Shown: positions 1 to 8,914 of the stretch, piece by piece
Layout: every line of letters begins with the position of its first letter
How positions within the stretch are numbered: position 1 is the first letter of the stretch
From: Halogeometricum sp. S1BR25-6
GTDB taxonomy: Archaea > Halobacteriota > Halobacteria > Halobacteriales > Haloferacaceae
Reading direction: 5' to 3'
Assembly: GCF_031624495.1 (NCBI RefSeq)
Contig: NZ_JAMQOP010000002.1
Span: 620,001 to 684,000, forward strand
Length of the DNA: 64,000 nucleotides
Notes under the pieces: model-generated
What the model was told of the DNA's origin: nothing
The model's database searches: none
The model's input: only the letters and a program-made list of their open reading frames with translations
Position numbers and translations under genes: made by a program

Positions 1-1010
1 TGGCCGAACGAGAGGAACGGGAAGTCGAAGTGCGTGATGGAGTACGAGGAGACCCAGCGGAACTCCTCGGACTCGTAGTCGACCATGTTCTTCGCGGCGA
101 TGGTGCCCTGTTCCTTCGCGGAGCCCCACGCGCCGTTCTGCGCGCGTTCGCCGAGGATGACGTCGTGGAACTGCGTGATGTCGCCGGCGGCGAACACGTC
201 GTCGTGGTTCGTCCGCATGTACTCGTCGACGACGATGCCGTCGTCGACTTCGATGTCGGTACCCTGCAGAATCTCGGTGTTGAAGTCGAGGCCGATGGCG
301 ATGCCGACGAAGTCGGCGTCGTACTCGTCGCCGTTCGGGTCGACGGCCGTCGTCACGTTGTTGTCTTCGTCCACCTCGAAGTGGTCGACGCCGGAGTCGA
401 AGACGGGTTCGACGTTACGCTCCCGGAGCGCGTCGTGGATTATCTCACCGCCCTCCCGCGAGAGCGCGTAGCGCCACCAGCAGTTCCCGCGCATGAGGTA
501 CTTGCCCTCGACGTCCTGCGCGGCGGTGATGGCCGCGAGGTCGATGCCGAGTAGCCCGGCGCCGACGATGACGGAACTATCGGCTTCCTCCATGTGCGAG
601 CGGATCTTGCGGGCGTCCTGGAACGTCCAGAAGTGGTGGACGCCCTCGGCGTCCGAGTTGTCGACGGGCAACTGCGTCGGCGTGCCCCCCACGGAGACGA
701 GCAGTTTGTCCCACGAGAGCGTCTCGCCTTCGTGCGTCTCGATGGTGTGGCCCTCGGGGTCCACGTCGGTGACGAGCGTGTTCATCTTCAGTTCGATGTC
801 GCGTTCGTCGTACCACTCGGGGTCGTGGATGGAGATGGGCGCCTCGGGGAGTTTGCCCTTGGCGAACTCCTTGATGAGGATGCGGTTGTACAGGGCCTCG
901 CCCTCGTCGGTCACGACGGTGATGTCGGCGTCTGGTTCCTCCTCGCGGAGGGTTTCGGCGGCGGAACTCCCCGCGATACCGTCGCCGATGATGACGTACG
1001 ACTGAGTCAT
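1..1010 (-). CDS. NAD(P)/FAD-dependent oxidoreductase, partial (C-terminus beyond window start)
   Basis: Flavoprotein of the two-dinucleotide-fold pyridine nucleotide-disulfide oxidoreductase class, related to ferredoxin, rubredoxin and nitrite reductase NADH-binding flavoproteins. The ATG is at 1008-1010 and 336 codons are visible before the window edge. The N-terminus reads MTQSYVIIGDGIAGSSAAE, an FAD-binding GxGxxG fold. A second glycine motif (SSVIVGAGLLGIDLA, about residues 155-170) is the NAD(P)H-binding fold, and VFAAGDITQF (about residue 285) is the second FAD-contacting ATG/GD motif. No redox-active CxxC pair is seen, so a thioredoxin-reductase role is unlikely. The electron acceptor cannot be told from sequence. 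It is transcribed away from the DUF6149 gene, with a shared upstream region of about 235 bases. Confidence 0.9.
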   Translation of the reverse strand, partial: MTQSYVIIGDGIAGSSAAETLREEEPDADITVVTDEGEALYNRILIKEFAKGKLPEAPISIHDPEWYDERDIELKMNTLVTDVDPEGHTIETHEGETLSWDKLLVSVGGTPTQLPVDNSDAEGVHHFWTFQDARKIRSHMEEADSSVIVGAGLLGIDLAAITAAQDVEGKYLMRGNCWWRYALSREGGEIIHDALRERNVEPVFDSGVDHFEVDEDNNVTTAVDPNGDEYDADFVGIAIGLDFNTEILQGTDIEVDDGIVVDEYMRTNHDDVFAAGDITQFHDVILGERAQNGAWGSAKEQGTIAAKNMVDYESEEFRWVSSYSITHFDFPFLSFG

Positions 1011-1038
1011 ACGCGGAAGCTTCGACGCCGGGGTTAAT

Positions 1039-1091
1039 GTGAATTGCTATCCACATCATCCATCGTGTGCCTTGGGGGAGGGACAATTCAC
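1039..1091. promoter_or_regulatory. 8-bp inverted repeat in divergent promoter region
   Basis: GTGAATTG (1039-1046) and its exact reverse complement CAATTCAC (1084-1091) lie 37 bases apart between the divergent oxidoreductase and DUF6149 genes. The left arm begins 29 bases upstream of the oxidoreductase ATG, where a promoter would sit. It could be a regulator site for that gene. The rest of 1011-1246 shows no gene. Confidence 0.35.
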
Positions 1092-1246
1092 GTTCGCGCG
1101 CGCCCGTCGGGTTCGCGTTCGTCCACCGTCCGCTTCGCTCGCCGTTCGAGGAACCGCAGCGTCGGTCGGACCGAGCGAGGTTGTACGCGCCGGCCGCCTC
1201 CGGTACGCGCACCCTTGAAGTCCGTCCGGTCCCAATCGACGGACAG

Positions 1247-1852
1247 ATGAAGCTCAGACAGAACATCCGTCACTTCGCCGCGAAGAAGGCGCTGACGATG
1301 CCCGTCGTCGGCGACATCGCCACGGAGAAACTGGTCGACCTGCACGTGCGGGTGTTCGGCGAGAAGGCGGACCCCGCACACCGCGAGGAGCGCGAACCGC
1401 ACCTGGAGGCGTTCTTCGACTGCACGTTCGACACCTACGTCGCCGCCCTCGAGGAGGGATACACCGAGGCGGAGGCGCGGGAGATAACCCACGTGCAGGC
1501 CAACTTCGACTTCTACAACCACGGCTGGACGGAGATGATGGAGTTCCCGGCCGACGAACTCGAAGCCCACTACGAGCGCTACGAGAAGTTCTTCCGCCGC
1601 TACGGTATCGACATCGCGAACCCGCTCGGCGACTTCCGCACGCGCGAGGTGCCGGAGGCACCGTCGACGCCCGAGCGACTGGAGGACCCCGAACACCCCC
1701 ACGCGGAGGGCGGGTTCGCCGACGACGTGTACGTCGAGGACGAGGACGGCGAGGTGCGCGTCGGCGGGCAGGAGGAACCCCGCGACGTGGACGTGAACGC
1801 CGCGCCGGGAATGCGCGACGCCGACGCCGACGCGGACGAGAGCGAAGCGTAG
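1247..1852 (+). CDS. Conserved haloarchaeal protein, DUF6149-like
   Basis: A 201-residue soluble protein. Its first 145 residues look like a conserved helical domain with a characteristic run around HVQANFDFYNHGWTEMMEFP (residues 83-102). The last 55 residues are a low-complexity acidic tail ending in repeated Asp-Ala, a common haloarchaeal solubility feature. No enzymatic motif, signal peptide or membrane segment is visible. From memory this matches the haloarchaeal DUF6149 family, of unknown function. An upstream in-frame extension to 1067 is open, but its Arg/Pro-rich translation is unlike the protein, so the ATG at 1247 is preferred. Confidence 0.82.
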   Translation: MKLRQNIRHFAAKKALTMPVVGDIATEKLVDLHVRVFGEKADPAHREEREPHLEAFFDCTFDTYVAALEEGYTEAEAREITHVQANFDFYNHGWTEMMEFPADELEAHYERYEKFFRRYGIDIANPLGDFRTREVPEAPSTPERLEDPEHPHAEGGFADDVYVEDEDGEVRVGGQEEPRDVDVNAAPGMRDADADADESEA

Positions 1853-1906
1853 AGGCGGCCGGGAGTCGCCGAACGGTCCAACGAAATCGAGTCGGACGGG
1901 GAGCGC

Positions 1907-2094
1907 TCAGCCGAGCGTCCACGGGAGAAACAGACCGACGACGGCCGCAGTCCCCGCCGAGAGGAGGAACTGTCGGTCTGCGCGAACGCGACCAATCCGA
2001 CGAAGGCGACGACTCCCAGTATCGACACCCATCCGAGAGCCGAGGGGTCGTGTCTCGTCTCCGGGTCGTCTTCCGGAATCTCGGGTTCCGTCAT
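1907..2094 (-). pseudogene. Small two-helix membrane protein, frameshifted
   Basis: From the ATG at 2094 the frame gives an acidic N-terminus (MTEPEIPEDDPETRHDPSAL) and one hydrophobic helix (GWVSILGVVAFVGLVAFA). The frame then turns into Ser/Arg-rich text. In the next frame a second hydrophobic helix follows directly (DRQFLLSAGTAAVVGLFLPW) and stops at 1907. Adding one base near 1980 (TTCGCGCAGA to TTCGCCGCAGA) joins the two into one protein of about 62 residues with two membrane helices, a common kind of small haloarchaeal membrane protein. Either the gene has lost a base or the sequence has a one-base error in a GC-rich run. The function is unknown. Confidence 0.6.
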
Positions 2095-2212
2095 CGTCTG
2101 AGCGCGTACCTCGTCCCCACGGCGTCTTTACTGTTGTGTGACTGTCAGAAAATCGCTCCGGGAACGGAGGGGGACGAACGACGCGAAGTCGACCCCCGGC
2201 GACCCGCCGGCG

Positions 2213-2418
2213 TCAGTCGCCCGTCGCAGGTGCCGCACGCGTCCGGTCGACGACGCCCTCTTGCCACGTCCCGCGCGTGAACCAGAGGCCGGCGAGGACG
2301 GTGCCGGCGACGGTGAAGCCGCCGCCGATGGATATCGTCGAGAAGACGATGGGAACGGAGAGCACGAGGAGGGTTTCAACATCCCGCCCTCGGTGAGGGT
2401 CACGTCGCGCGAACTCAC
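2213..2418 (-). pseudogene. Remnant of a MATE-family multidrug exporter (both ends kept, middle lost)
   Basis: The GTG at 2418 overlaps the stop of the upstream tetR gene (GTGA). It begins [16 protein letters not shown], matching the N-terminus of haloarchaeal MATE exporters, where [18 protein letters not shown] is typical. One missing C in the run at about 2374-2380 shifts the frame to [13 protein letters not shown]. The text then jumps to what looks like a MATE C-terminus: [20 protein letters not shown] followed by an acidic tail, stopping at 2213. A functional MATE has about 450-500 residues and twelve helices; here fewer than 70 codons remain. The exporter gene has therefore suffered a large internal deletion plus a frameshift. 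Its place behind a TetR regulator fits the usual regulator-exporter operon. Confidence 0.7.
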
Positions 2419-3065
2419 TCCGTTTCGCCCCCCTCGTCCGACTCCGTCGACTCGTCCGCCCTGGCGAGCAGCGACGAGAGCACGAACTCGTCCAGCGCGG
2501 CCGCCACCTCCGCGGGCGCCTCGTCGGCGCCGACGGTCACGCGTTCGCTCCGCGCGCCGTCGAGGGCGTCGAAGATCAGTCGCGCGGTTCGGTCGGGGTC
2601 CACCTCGCGGAAGACCCCTTCCTCGATGCCGTCCCGGACGACGTCCGCGAGACGGGAACGGATGACCGCCTCGTTCGTCCGCAACTGCTCGCGGTAGGCG
2701 TCCTCGTACGGCGCCTGCATTCGGAGTTCCATGATGGCGAGGCCGAACCGGTCGTAGTCGTCCTCGCCGTCCTCGTCCGGCACCATCCGCGAGACGAAAT
2801 CGCGAAGTCGCTCTTCGGGGTCCTTGTTCTCGGTGTCCTCGAAGCGCTCTTCGAACCGCGCGATGAGGTAGCGGAGGAACGCGACCAAGAGGTCTTGCTT
2901 CGTGTCGTAGTGGTAGTGCAGGAGCGACGTGCTCTTGTCCGCCTCATCGGCGATATCCTGCATCGTCAGCGAGGCGAAACCGTTGGCGCAGAGCGCCCGG
3001 TAGGTCGCTTCCATCATCGTCTCGTGTACGTCGGCGGGCACCGACGATTCGACTCGTTCGCTCAC
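2415..3065 (-). CDS. TetR/AcrR family transcriptional regulator
   Basis: A 216-residue one-component repressor. The N-terminal DNA-binding helix-turn-helix is clear at about residues 12-60, with [20 protein letters not shown] as core. The rest is the helical ligand-binding and dimerisation domain ([13 protein letters not shown] and onward), ending in an acidic tail. TetR proteins usually repress a neighbouring exporter or enzyme gene. Here the downstream gene, overlapping its stop codon, is the MATE remnant, so this regulator has probably lost its original target and may now control only itself or distant genes. The start at 3065 is the natural one, just downstream of a repeated TGACTGACCAATCAG-like stretch that could be its own operator. 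Confidence 0.93.
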   Translation of the reverse strand: MSERVESSVPADVHETMMEATYRALCANGFASLTMQDIADEADKSTSLLHYHYDTKQDLLVAFLRYLIARFEERFEDTENKDPEERLRDFVSRMVPDEDGEDDYDRFGLAIMELRMQAPYEDAYREQLRTNEAVIRSRLADVVRDGIEEGVFREVDPDRTARLIFDALDGARSERVTVGADEAPAEVAAALDEFVLSSLLARADESTESDEGGETE

Positions 3066-3158
3066 TAACTGATTGGTCAGTCAGTATCGGTGAAAGGGGT
3101 TTCGGTTCCCACAGATGACGAGGCTCTCGTGAAAGAGCCGAGAGGTGAGCCTCCGTCG

Positions 3159-4508
3159 TCAGTCGTCGGCGACGGCCGAGGGAGCGTCCGCGTCCGTGCG
3201 GTCGGCGATGCGGTCGGCACACTCGTAGCCGGCGACGATGCCGCCGTTGAGCGAGCGTTCGGGGTACTGCGACGCGGAGGCCATGCCCGCGTAGTAGACG
3301 CCGTCGGCCACGTCTTCGGCGAGGTCGTACGGGACGACCATGTCGAGGTAGCCGCGTTCGTAGATGGGGCCGGCGCGCGGGTTGCGCGAGATGCGGAACT
3401 GCTCGACGGCCGAGTCGGCGTCGAATCCGGGAAACATCGACTCTATCTCGTCGAACCAGAGCTCTTCGACCTCCTCGTCGCTCATCTGCCAGAGCTCCTC
3501 TTCCGGCCCTTGGACGTAGCTCGCGACGTACATGAGGTGTTGCCCACCGTAGCGCTCCTTCGGGACGAAGTTCGTGTGCTCGATGAGAGAGCCAAAGGGG
3601 GCGTCGTGGGCGACGTTGAGCCAGTAGGTGTCCATCACCGACTCGTTCATCGTGGCGAGGCCGCACACCGCGCCCTGGAACTCGATGTCGCACTCGTAGC
3701 CGGTAAGGTCCTCCAGCACGTTCGGCATCGCCGCGACGACCACCGAGTCGACGTCGTGCTGTTCGGTCCCCGACTCGGTCTCGACGGTCATCGACCCGAC
3801 GGACTCCCCGTCGGTCTCCAGTTCGGTGACGCGCGCGCCCGTCGTGATGTTCTCGCGGCCCACCGCGTCGACGAGGGCGTCGAGGAGGGGGCGGAACCCG
3901 CCGTCGAAGTAGCCCAGAATCTCGCCGCGCAGCAGGTCGCGTTCGCCGCGGAAGCGGACGCGTCCGAGGAACCACGCCGCGGAGACGTCGTGCTTTCGCT
4001 CGCCGAATTTGCCATCCAGAAGGGGGTCGACGAAGTTCTCGTAGACGCCCTTCGTCGTGTGCTCGACGACGAAATCGCGGATGGAGACGTTCTCGTACTC
4101 CGAGAGGTCGTCGTAGGCGTCGAAGTCGGGAACGCCGCCGCGCACGTCGATACCCTGGGTGAGCATCCCGAGGCGGAACTTGTCGTAGACGCTCATGTGC
4201 GGGTAGGCGGCTATCTGCCACGCCGTGTCGAGGGGGTGCACGACCCCGTTCACGTAGTAGGCGTTCTTGCCGACGCGCCACTGCAGTTTGTCGCCGAGGC
4301 CGAGTTCCTCGGCGAGTTCGACGATGGTCTCCTCGGACTTCGAGAGGTGGTGGTAGAACTTCTCGATGTCGTCGCCGGCCGTCTCGTAGACGGCGGCGAG
4401 GCCGCCCACGTCCTCGGTGGCCTCGAACACCTGTACGTCGTAGCCGCGCTGTCGCAACCGATACGCTGCGGCGAGTCCCGCGATTCCGCCGCCGACGACA
4501 CCTATCAT
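3159..4508 (-). CDS. NAD(P)/FAD-dependent amine-oxidase-type oxidoreductase
   Basis: A 449-residue flavoprotein of the protoporphyrinogen oxidase/phytoene desaturase/amine oxidase superfamily. It starts with a textbook FAD-binding fold, MIGVVGGGIAGLAAAYRLRQ, followed by the glutamate that binds ribose (VQVFEATEDVGGLA). The C-terminal FAD-contact motif is near residue 415 (YYAGMASASQYPERSLNGG). Members of this haloarchaeal subgroup are often annotated as UDP-galactopyranose-mutase-like or protoporphyrinogen-oxidase-like; the substrate cannot be told here. No signal peptide or membrane anchor is visible. It is divergent from homoserine kinase downstream in coordinate and tail-to-head with tetR. 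The antisense strand is also open for long stretches, a GC artefact. Confidence 0.9.
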   Translation of the reverse strand: MIGVVGGGIAGLAAAYRLRQRGYDVQVFEATEDVGGLAAVYETAGDDIEKFYHHLSKSEETIVELAEELGLGDKLQWRVGKNAYYVNGVVHPLDTAWQIAAYPHMSVYDKFRLGMLTQGIDVRGGVPDFDAYDDLSEYENVSIRDFVVEHTTKGVYENFVDPLLDGKFGERKHDVSAAWFLGRVRFRGERDLLRGEILGYFDGGFRPLLDALVDAVGRENITTGARVTELETDGESVGSMTVETESGTEQHDVDSVVVAAMPNVLEDLTGYECDIEFQGAVCGLATMNESVMDTYWLNVAHDAPFGSLIEHTNFVPKERYGGQHLMYVASYVQGPEEELWQMSDEEVEELWFDEIESMFPGFDADSAVEQFRISRNPRAGPIYERGYLDMVVPYDLAEDVADGVYYAGMASASQYPERSLNGGIVAGYECADRIADRTDADAPSAVADD

Positions 4509-4647
4509 GCACTCGGCTACGCGACCCCGCGGAAAATCCCTTCCGTTCGGCCGCGCCCCGTCGCGTCGGTCGCGGGCGAACCGCTCGCAGAACGCGTATT
4601 TCCCCGCTTCGCTACCTTTTTACCCGCAGTTGGGAAAGAAACGGTCC

Positions 4648-5523
4648 ATGCGAACGGTCCGGGCACCGGCGACGAGTGCGAACCTCGGGAGCGGCTTCGA
4701 CGTCTTCGGCGTCGCCCTCGACCGACCTGCGGACGTGATTCGGGTCGAACGCGCCCCGCACACGACTATCGACGTGACCGGCGTCGGCAGTCAGTACATC
4801 CCGACCGACCCCGAGAAGAACGTCGTCGGCGCCGTCGCCGACGCCCTCAACGCCCCCGCGCACATCGAGATAGACAAGGGCGTCAGACCCTCCTCGGGGC
4901 TCGGGTCGTCGGCCGCCAGCGCCGCCGGCGCCGCCCTCGCGCTGAACGCCCTCTACGAACGGGGCCACTCGCGCGAGGAACTCGTCCCCGTCGCCGCCGA
5001 GGGCGAGGCCGTCGTCTCCGGGGAGGCGCACGTCGACAACGTCGCCCCCGCCCTCCTCGGCGGGTTCACCGTCGCCCGCGAGGACGAGGTGACCACCGTG
5101 GAGACGGACATCTCTCTGGTCGCCTGCCTCCCCGAGATAGCCGTCTCCACGCGCGACGCCCGCCGCGTCGTCCCCGACCGGGCGGATATGAAAGACGTGG
5201 TCCACACCATCGGGTCGGCGGCGACGCTGACCGTCGGGATGTGCCGGTCGGACCCCGAACTCGTCGGCACGGGGATGGACGAGCGACTCGTCACCCCCGC
5301 GCGCTCGGAACTCATCACCGGCTACGCCGGCGTCCGGGAGGCGGCGCTGGACACGGGCGCGACGGGCGTCACCGTCTCGGGCGCGGGCCCGTCCGTGCTC
5401 GCCGTCTGCGACTCCGAGAAACGGGGGCGCGTCGCGGCCGCGATGCTCGACGGTTTCGAGGACGCCGGCGTCGAGGCGCGGGCGTACAAGACGCGCGTCG
5501 GCGGCGGCGCGGACCTGTTCTGA
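4648..5523 (+). CDS. thrB: Homoserine kinase
   Basis: Phosphorylates L-homoserine with ATP in the threonine branch of the aspartate pathway. The 291-residue protein is a complete GHMP kinase. The opening MRTVRAPATSANLGSGFD is diagnostic of ThrB, the phosphate-binding loop is RPSSGLGSSAASAAGAALAL (about residues 79-98), and the C-terminal GHMP motif is TGVTVSGAGPSVLAV. The open frame extends upstream to 4507. The ATG at 4648 is chosen because the ThrB motif starts there and a TATA-like CCTTTTTACC (4613-4622) sits 26-35 bases before it, as expected for a leaderless mRNA. No other threonine pathway gene is adjacent. Confidence 0.95.
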   Translation: MRTVRAPATSANLGSGFDVFGVALDRPADVIRVERAPHTTIDVTGVGSQYIPTDPEKNVVGAVADALNAPAHIEIDKGVRPSSGLGSSAASAAGAALALNALYERGHSREELVPVAAEGEAVVSGEAHVDNVAPALLGGFTVAREDEVTTVETDISLVACLPEIAVSTRDARRVVPDRADMKDVVHTIGSAATLTVGMCRSDPELVGTGMDERLVTPARSELITGYAGVREAALDTGATGVTVSGAGPSVLAVCDSEKRGRVAAAMLDGFEDAGVEARAYKTRVGGGADLF

Positions 5524-5649
5524 CCGGTCTCCCGACCCCGCACGCACCGCCGAGTGTCGCGTCGGTCAGCCGCCGTGTTCACCGCTCCCGTGCGCTCCGG
5601 CAACACGTATTCGAGTAGGTATTTCACGACGTCCGACGTACGTTCGGGT

Positions 5650-6141
5650 ATGAACCACGCACTCGTCGTCGTGACGCCCGGCGAACGCGGCCGCCGCCTC
5701 CTCCGCGAGGCAGGCGCGTACGCCGCCGGCACCGGCGCGGAACTCGTTCTCCTGACCGTCGTCCCCGAACGGGAGTTCGAGGAGAAGCGCCGCGCCGTCG
5801 CCGATATCGGCTCCGCGGACGCCGTCTACACCCTCGAACAGGCCGAGGAGTCGGCCGAACGCGGCGCGATGACGCTGGCCGACGAGGAACTGGCGGGCGT
5901 CGACGTCGCCTACCGACCCGTGGGGACCGTCGGCCGCGAGGCGGACGCCATCCTCGACGTGGCCCGCACGGAGGGCGTCGACCACGTCTTCCTCGGCGGA
6001 CGGAAACGCTCGCCGACGGGGAAGGCCCTGTTCGGCGACGTGGCGCAGACGGTGCTGCTCAGCTTCGACGGCCCCGTCACCGTCGTGATTGGCGAGGACG
6101 CGGTGGAATCCGGCGCCTCGGACGCGAACTCCGTCGCGTAG
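5650..6141 (+). CDS. Universal stress protein (UspA family)
   Basis: A 163-residue Usp domain protein. It begins MNHALVVVTPGERGRRLL with the usual first beta strand. The nucleotide-binding signature near the end is VFLGGRKRSPTGKALFGDVA followed by TVLLSFDGPVTVVIG, close to the G-2x-G-9x-G(S/T) pattern of ATP-binding members. Haloarchaea carry many Usp paralogues and the individual role is unknown. The ATG at 5650 is preferred over upstream starts because the fold begins there and a TATA-like GGTATTTC lies about 30 bases before it. It is followed by pdxS in convergent orientation. Confidence 0.92.
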   Translation: MNHALVVVTPGERGRRLLREAGAYAAGTGAELVLLTVVPEREFEEKRRAVADIGSADAVYTLEQAEESAERGAMTLADEELAGVDVAYRPVGTVGREADAILDVARTEGVDHVFLGGRKRSPTGKALFGDVAQTVLLSFDGPVTVVIGEDAVESGASDANSVA

Positions 6142-6198
6142 GCGCCGCTGGACGGTCGGCGACGAACCGAAAGAGAGACTGAAAGCTGATTTCGACGC

Positions 6199-7107
6199 TT
6201 AGACGCCGCGGCCCTGGAGTTTCTCCTCGTCGGGGAGCGTGGCGTTCGCCTCGCCCTTCATGCCCGACCCGATGTTCGAGGAGATGTCGGCGAGTCGCTC
6301 GGGGTCGTCCCAGTTGTTGACCGCCTCGACGACGGCCTGCCCCATCGATTCGGGGTCCTCGGCGCCGAAGATACCGGAACCGACGAAGATGCCGTCGCAG
6401 CCGTGATGCATCATCAGGGCGGCGTCGGCGGGCGTGGCGATGCCGCCGGCGGCGAAGTTGACGACCGGGAGCCGACCCATCTCGGCCGTCTCGTGGACGA
6501 GTTCGGCGGGCGCCTCGTGCTCGCGGGCCCACTTCTCGCGCTCCTCGTGCGTCTGGCCTTCGAGTTCGCGGATGGCCCCCTTGATGTTGCGCTGGTGGTG
6601 GACGGCCTGGTTCACGTCGCCCGTGCCGGCCTCGCCCTTCGTGCGAATCATCGCCGCGCCCTCGTCGATGCGGCGGAGCGCCTCCCCGAGGTTGCGCGCG
6701 CCGCAGACGAACGGCGCGGTGAAGTCGCGCTTGTCGATGTGGTACCGGTCGTCGGCGGGCGTCAGCACCTCGCTCTCGTCGACCATGTCCACCCCGATGG
6801 ACTCCAGAATCTGCGCCTCCTTCGTGTGGCCGATTCGGGACTTGCCCATCACGGGGATGGAGACGGAGTCAATTATCTCCTTCACGTCGGCGGGGTCGGC
6901 CATGCGGGCCACGCCGCCGCGCTTACGGATGTCGGCGGGGACCGCTTCGAGCGCCATGACCGCCACCGCGCCCGCTTCTTCTGCGATCCGCGCCTGTTCG
7001 GCGTCGACGACGTCCATGATGACGCCGCCCTTCTGCATCTGCGCGAAGCCGCGCTTGACGAGTTCCGTCCCGCGACGGAGCTCTTCCAAATCGGTCTCTT
7101 CGGGCAT
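6199..7107 (-). CDS. pdxS: Pyridoxal 5'-phosphate synthase, lyase subunit
   Basis: Builds PLP directly from ribose 5-phosphate, glyceraldehyde 3-phosphate and ammonia in the DXP-independent pathway, with ammonia supplied by glutaminase PdxT. The 302-residue TIM-barrel protein matches the family along its whole length. Key residues are visible: Asp32 in [13 protein letters not shown], the substrate-linking Lys89 in VMGKSRIGH, and the second catalytic Lys157 in [11 protein letters not shown]. The phosphate loop [13 protein letters not shown] and GIFGAEDPE are also typical. pdxT is not in this window. A TATA-like CTTAAGTAG about 25 bases upstream of the ATG suggests a leaderless transcript. Confidence 0.97.
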   Translation of the reverse strand: MPEETDLEELRRGTELVKRGFAQMQKGGVIMDVVDAEQARIAEEAGAVAVMALEAVPADIRKRGGVARMADPADVKEIIDSVSIPVMGKSRIGHTKEAQILESIGVDMVDESEVLTPADDRYHIDKRDFTAPFVCGARNLGEALRRIDEGAAMIRTKGEAGTGDVNQAVHHQRNIKGAIRELEGQTHEEREKWAREHEAPAELVHETAEMGRLPVVNFAAGGIATPADAALMMHHGCDGIFVGSGIFGAEDPESMGQAVVEAVNNWDDPERLADISSNIGSGMKGEANATLPDEEKLQGRGV

Positions 7108-7297
7108 ACTCGGAGGTTACGGGTCGACCTACTTAAGACCAACCAGTGCGGCCGACGGCGGGGGAGACGGGGGTGGCGCGCGGGACGGCGTCGGACCCGT
7201 CCGACCCGGCGGACCGAGTCGGGCGGTGGACCGCGAATCGCCGAACGGCGACTCGCCGAACCGCCATCGCTTTGTAGCGTTCGTCCCTGCCCGACGT

Positions 7298-8050
7298 ATG
7301 GCCGCGTCCACCGGGCTCCGTCGCCTGTTCGACGGCGACGGACTCCCGCCCGCCGACCGACTCCCGCGGTGGCTCGCACCCCTGCCCGAACGGGTGGAGA
7401 ACGCGGGGCTCTCTCTCGTCTGGGTCGTCGTCGCCACGAACCTCCTCGGCACCGCGTTCGGCTTCTGGTACTACGGCTTCCACCCCCTCCCGCTGTCGGA
7501 CCCGCTCATCACGTGGCAGTTGGCGAACGAACCGGTCGTGATGTGGCCGTTCGTCCCGGACAGTCCGGTCGGAACGCTGTTCGTCGCGGGCGCGTTCGCC
7601 CTCTGGAAACTCGGCCGCACGAACGAGTACCTGAACGCTCTCGCCTTCTTCGGCTGTCTGAAACTGGGTCTGTGGACGCCGTTCGTCCTCCTGACGTTCT
7701 CCGAGGCGTTCCTCGCGGGAACGGTGCTCCCGATGTACCTCTTTCTCGTGTTCAGCCACCTCGCGATGGCCGTCGAGGCGTTCGTCCTGCACCGCATCTC
7801 CGACTTTCCGGTCCGCGCCGTCGCCGTCGCCGTCGTCTGGTACGGCCTCAACGACGTGGTCGATTACTTCGTCCCCGTCGTCGGCGACCCGCACCACACG
7901 TCGCTGCCGCTGGCCGACGCCGCCCCGTTCGCGGGGACGACCGTTCTTCAGGTCGCCGCCGCCGGGGCGGTCACGCTGACGCTGGCCGCGACGTTCCTCA
8001 CGCTCTCGACGCGCATCAAGAAGTTGGAGCTTCGGTCGGGTCGAGCCTGA
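7298..8050 (+). CDS. DUF1405 family integral membrane protein
   Basis: A 250-residue membrane protein with about six hydrophobic helices (for example AGLSLVWVVVATNLLGTAF and VLPMYLFLVFSHLAMAVEAF) and the family motif FGFWYYGFHPLPLSDPLITW after the first helix. DUF1405 proteins occur in haloarchaea and Bacillus-type Firmicutes (YpjA); no activity is established. The start at 7298 is chosen over long upstream extensions because a TATA-like CTTTGTAG lies about 27 bases before it, and the extension is low-complexity Ser/Arg text from antisense pdxS. The nearest neighbours are divergent pdxS and convergent HTH-10. Confidence 0.88.
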   Translation: MAASTGLRRLFDGDGLPPADRLPRWLAPLPERVENAGLSLVWVVVATNLLGTAFGFWYYGFHPLPLSDPLITWQLANEPVVMWPFVPDSPVGTLFVAGAFALWKLGRTNEYLNALAFFGCLKLGLWTPFVLLTFSEAFLAGTVLPMYLFLVFSHLAMAVEAFVLHRISDFPVRAVAVAVVWYGLNDVVDYFVPVVGDPHHTSLPLADAAPFAGTTVLQVAAAGAVTLTLAATFLTLSTRIKKLELRSGRA

Positions 8051-8110
8051 AGCGACCGGAACCGACGCCGGACGCGGACGCGACGGCGACCGTCACCCGC
8101 GGGTCGGGAC

Positions 8111-8770
8111 TCAACGGTCGTTCCCGACCCGCGACAGCAGCGCCCGACGGAGGACGGCGTCGGCCGCCCGCCGGACCCGTTCGGAGGCCGCCTGCTGGCT
8201 GATTCCGAGTCGGTCGGCCACCTCCGACAGCGTCACTTGCCGCGGCACCTCGAAATACCCCGACTCGACCGCCAGCGAGAGCGCCTCCGACTGCTTGGGC
8301 GTGAGGTCGAACCCGTACTCGGAGGCGCACTCGGCGTCGAGCGTGGCGACCCGTTCGACGCGCAGGTCGACGCCGCGCGCCCGGCAGTCCTCGTGGAACG
8401 CCGCGAGTCCGTGGTGGTCCGGAAAGCGGACGCGGAACGACCACGTCCGACCGCCGGCGGCTTCGAGGACGGTGGCGTCGCGCGCGGCGATGGCCGCCGT
8501 CAGACTCGGCGTCGTCTCCATCCAGCGGACGCGGTAGAGCGCCCGGCCGTCGACGTGCGCGAGCGCTCGTAGCTCCTCGACCCCGTCGCTCCGCCGCACC
8601 GAGCGCTCGAACGCTTCGAACTCCGTCCCGAACGCCCAGAAGAACGGCATCGCGCGTCCGGTCGTCGGAACGACGCGTTCGAGTTCGACGTGCATCTCGG
8701 GGCCGCCCTGCGTCACCCGCCCGAGGACGAAGTCGCCGGCGTCGACGAGGAAGTGGACGATGACTACCAT
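8111..8770 (-). CDS. HTH-10 (bacterio-opsin activator-type) transcriptional regulator
   Basis: A 219-residue haloarchaeal regulator. The N-terminal sensor-like domain starts in the typical way (MVVIVHFLVDAGDFVLGRVT) and runs to about residue 155. The C-terminus is the HTH-10 domain: LTPKQSEALSLAVESGYFEV, then LSEVADRLGISQQAASERVR. Family members such as Bat and DmsR activate or repress metabolic genes; the ligand and target are unknown here. The start at 8770 fits the family N-terminus. An in-frame ATG at 8806 would add twelve residues, but a TTCAAG-like box lies between the two, favouring the downstream start. It is divergent from a small HTH gene at 8915. Confidence 0.88.
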   Translation of the reverse strand: MVVIVHFLVDAGDFVLGRVTQGGPEMHVELERVVPTTGRAMPFFWAFGTEFEAFERSVRRSDGVEELRALAHVDGRALYRVRWMETTPSLTAAIAARDATVLEAAGGRTWSFRVRFPDHHGLAAFHEDCRARGVDLRVERVATLDAECASEYGFDLTPKQSEALSLAVESGYFEVPRQVTLSEVADRLGISQQAASERVRRAADAVLRRALLSRVGNDR

Positions 8771-8914
8771 CGACCCGAAAACACCCCGGATGTACTTGAA
8801 TAGCATGACTGCACAAGCACCGGTCTGAAAGTAGTAAGAATAGATGATTGTAACGATAGACGGACGGTATGCGGGGGTGCCGCCGTCTCGGCTCCGAACG
8901 GGGTGAGAGCACGA

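Noticed and set aside
3090-5618. 842-codon plus-strand frame antisense to the FAD oxidoreductase and across thrB
   Set aside because: It runs opposite one clear gene and out of frame over another; its translation has no family features and is Arg/Asp-rich in the way GC-rich antisense frames are.
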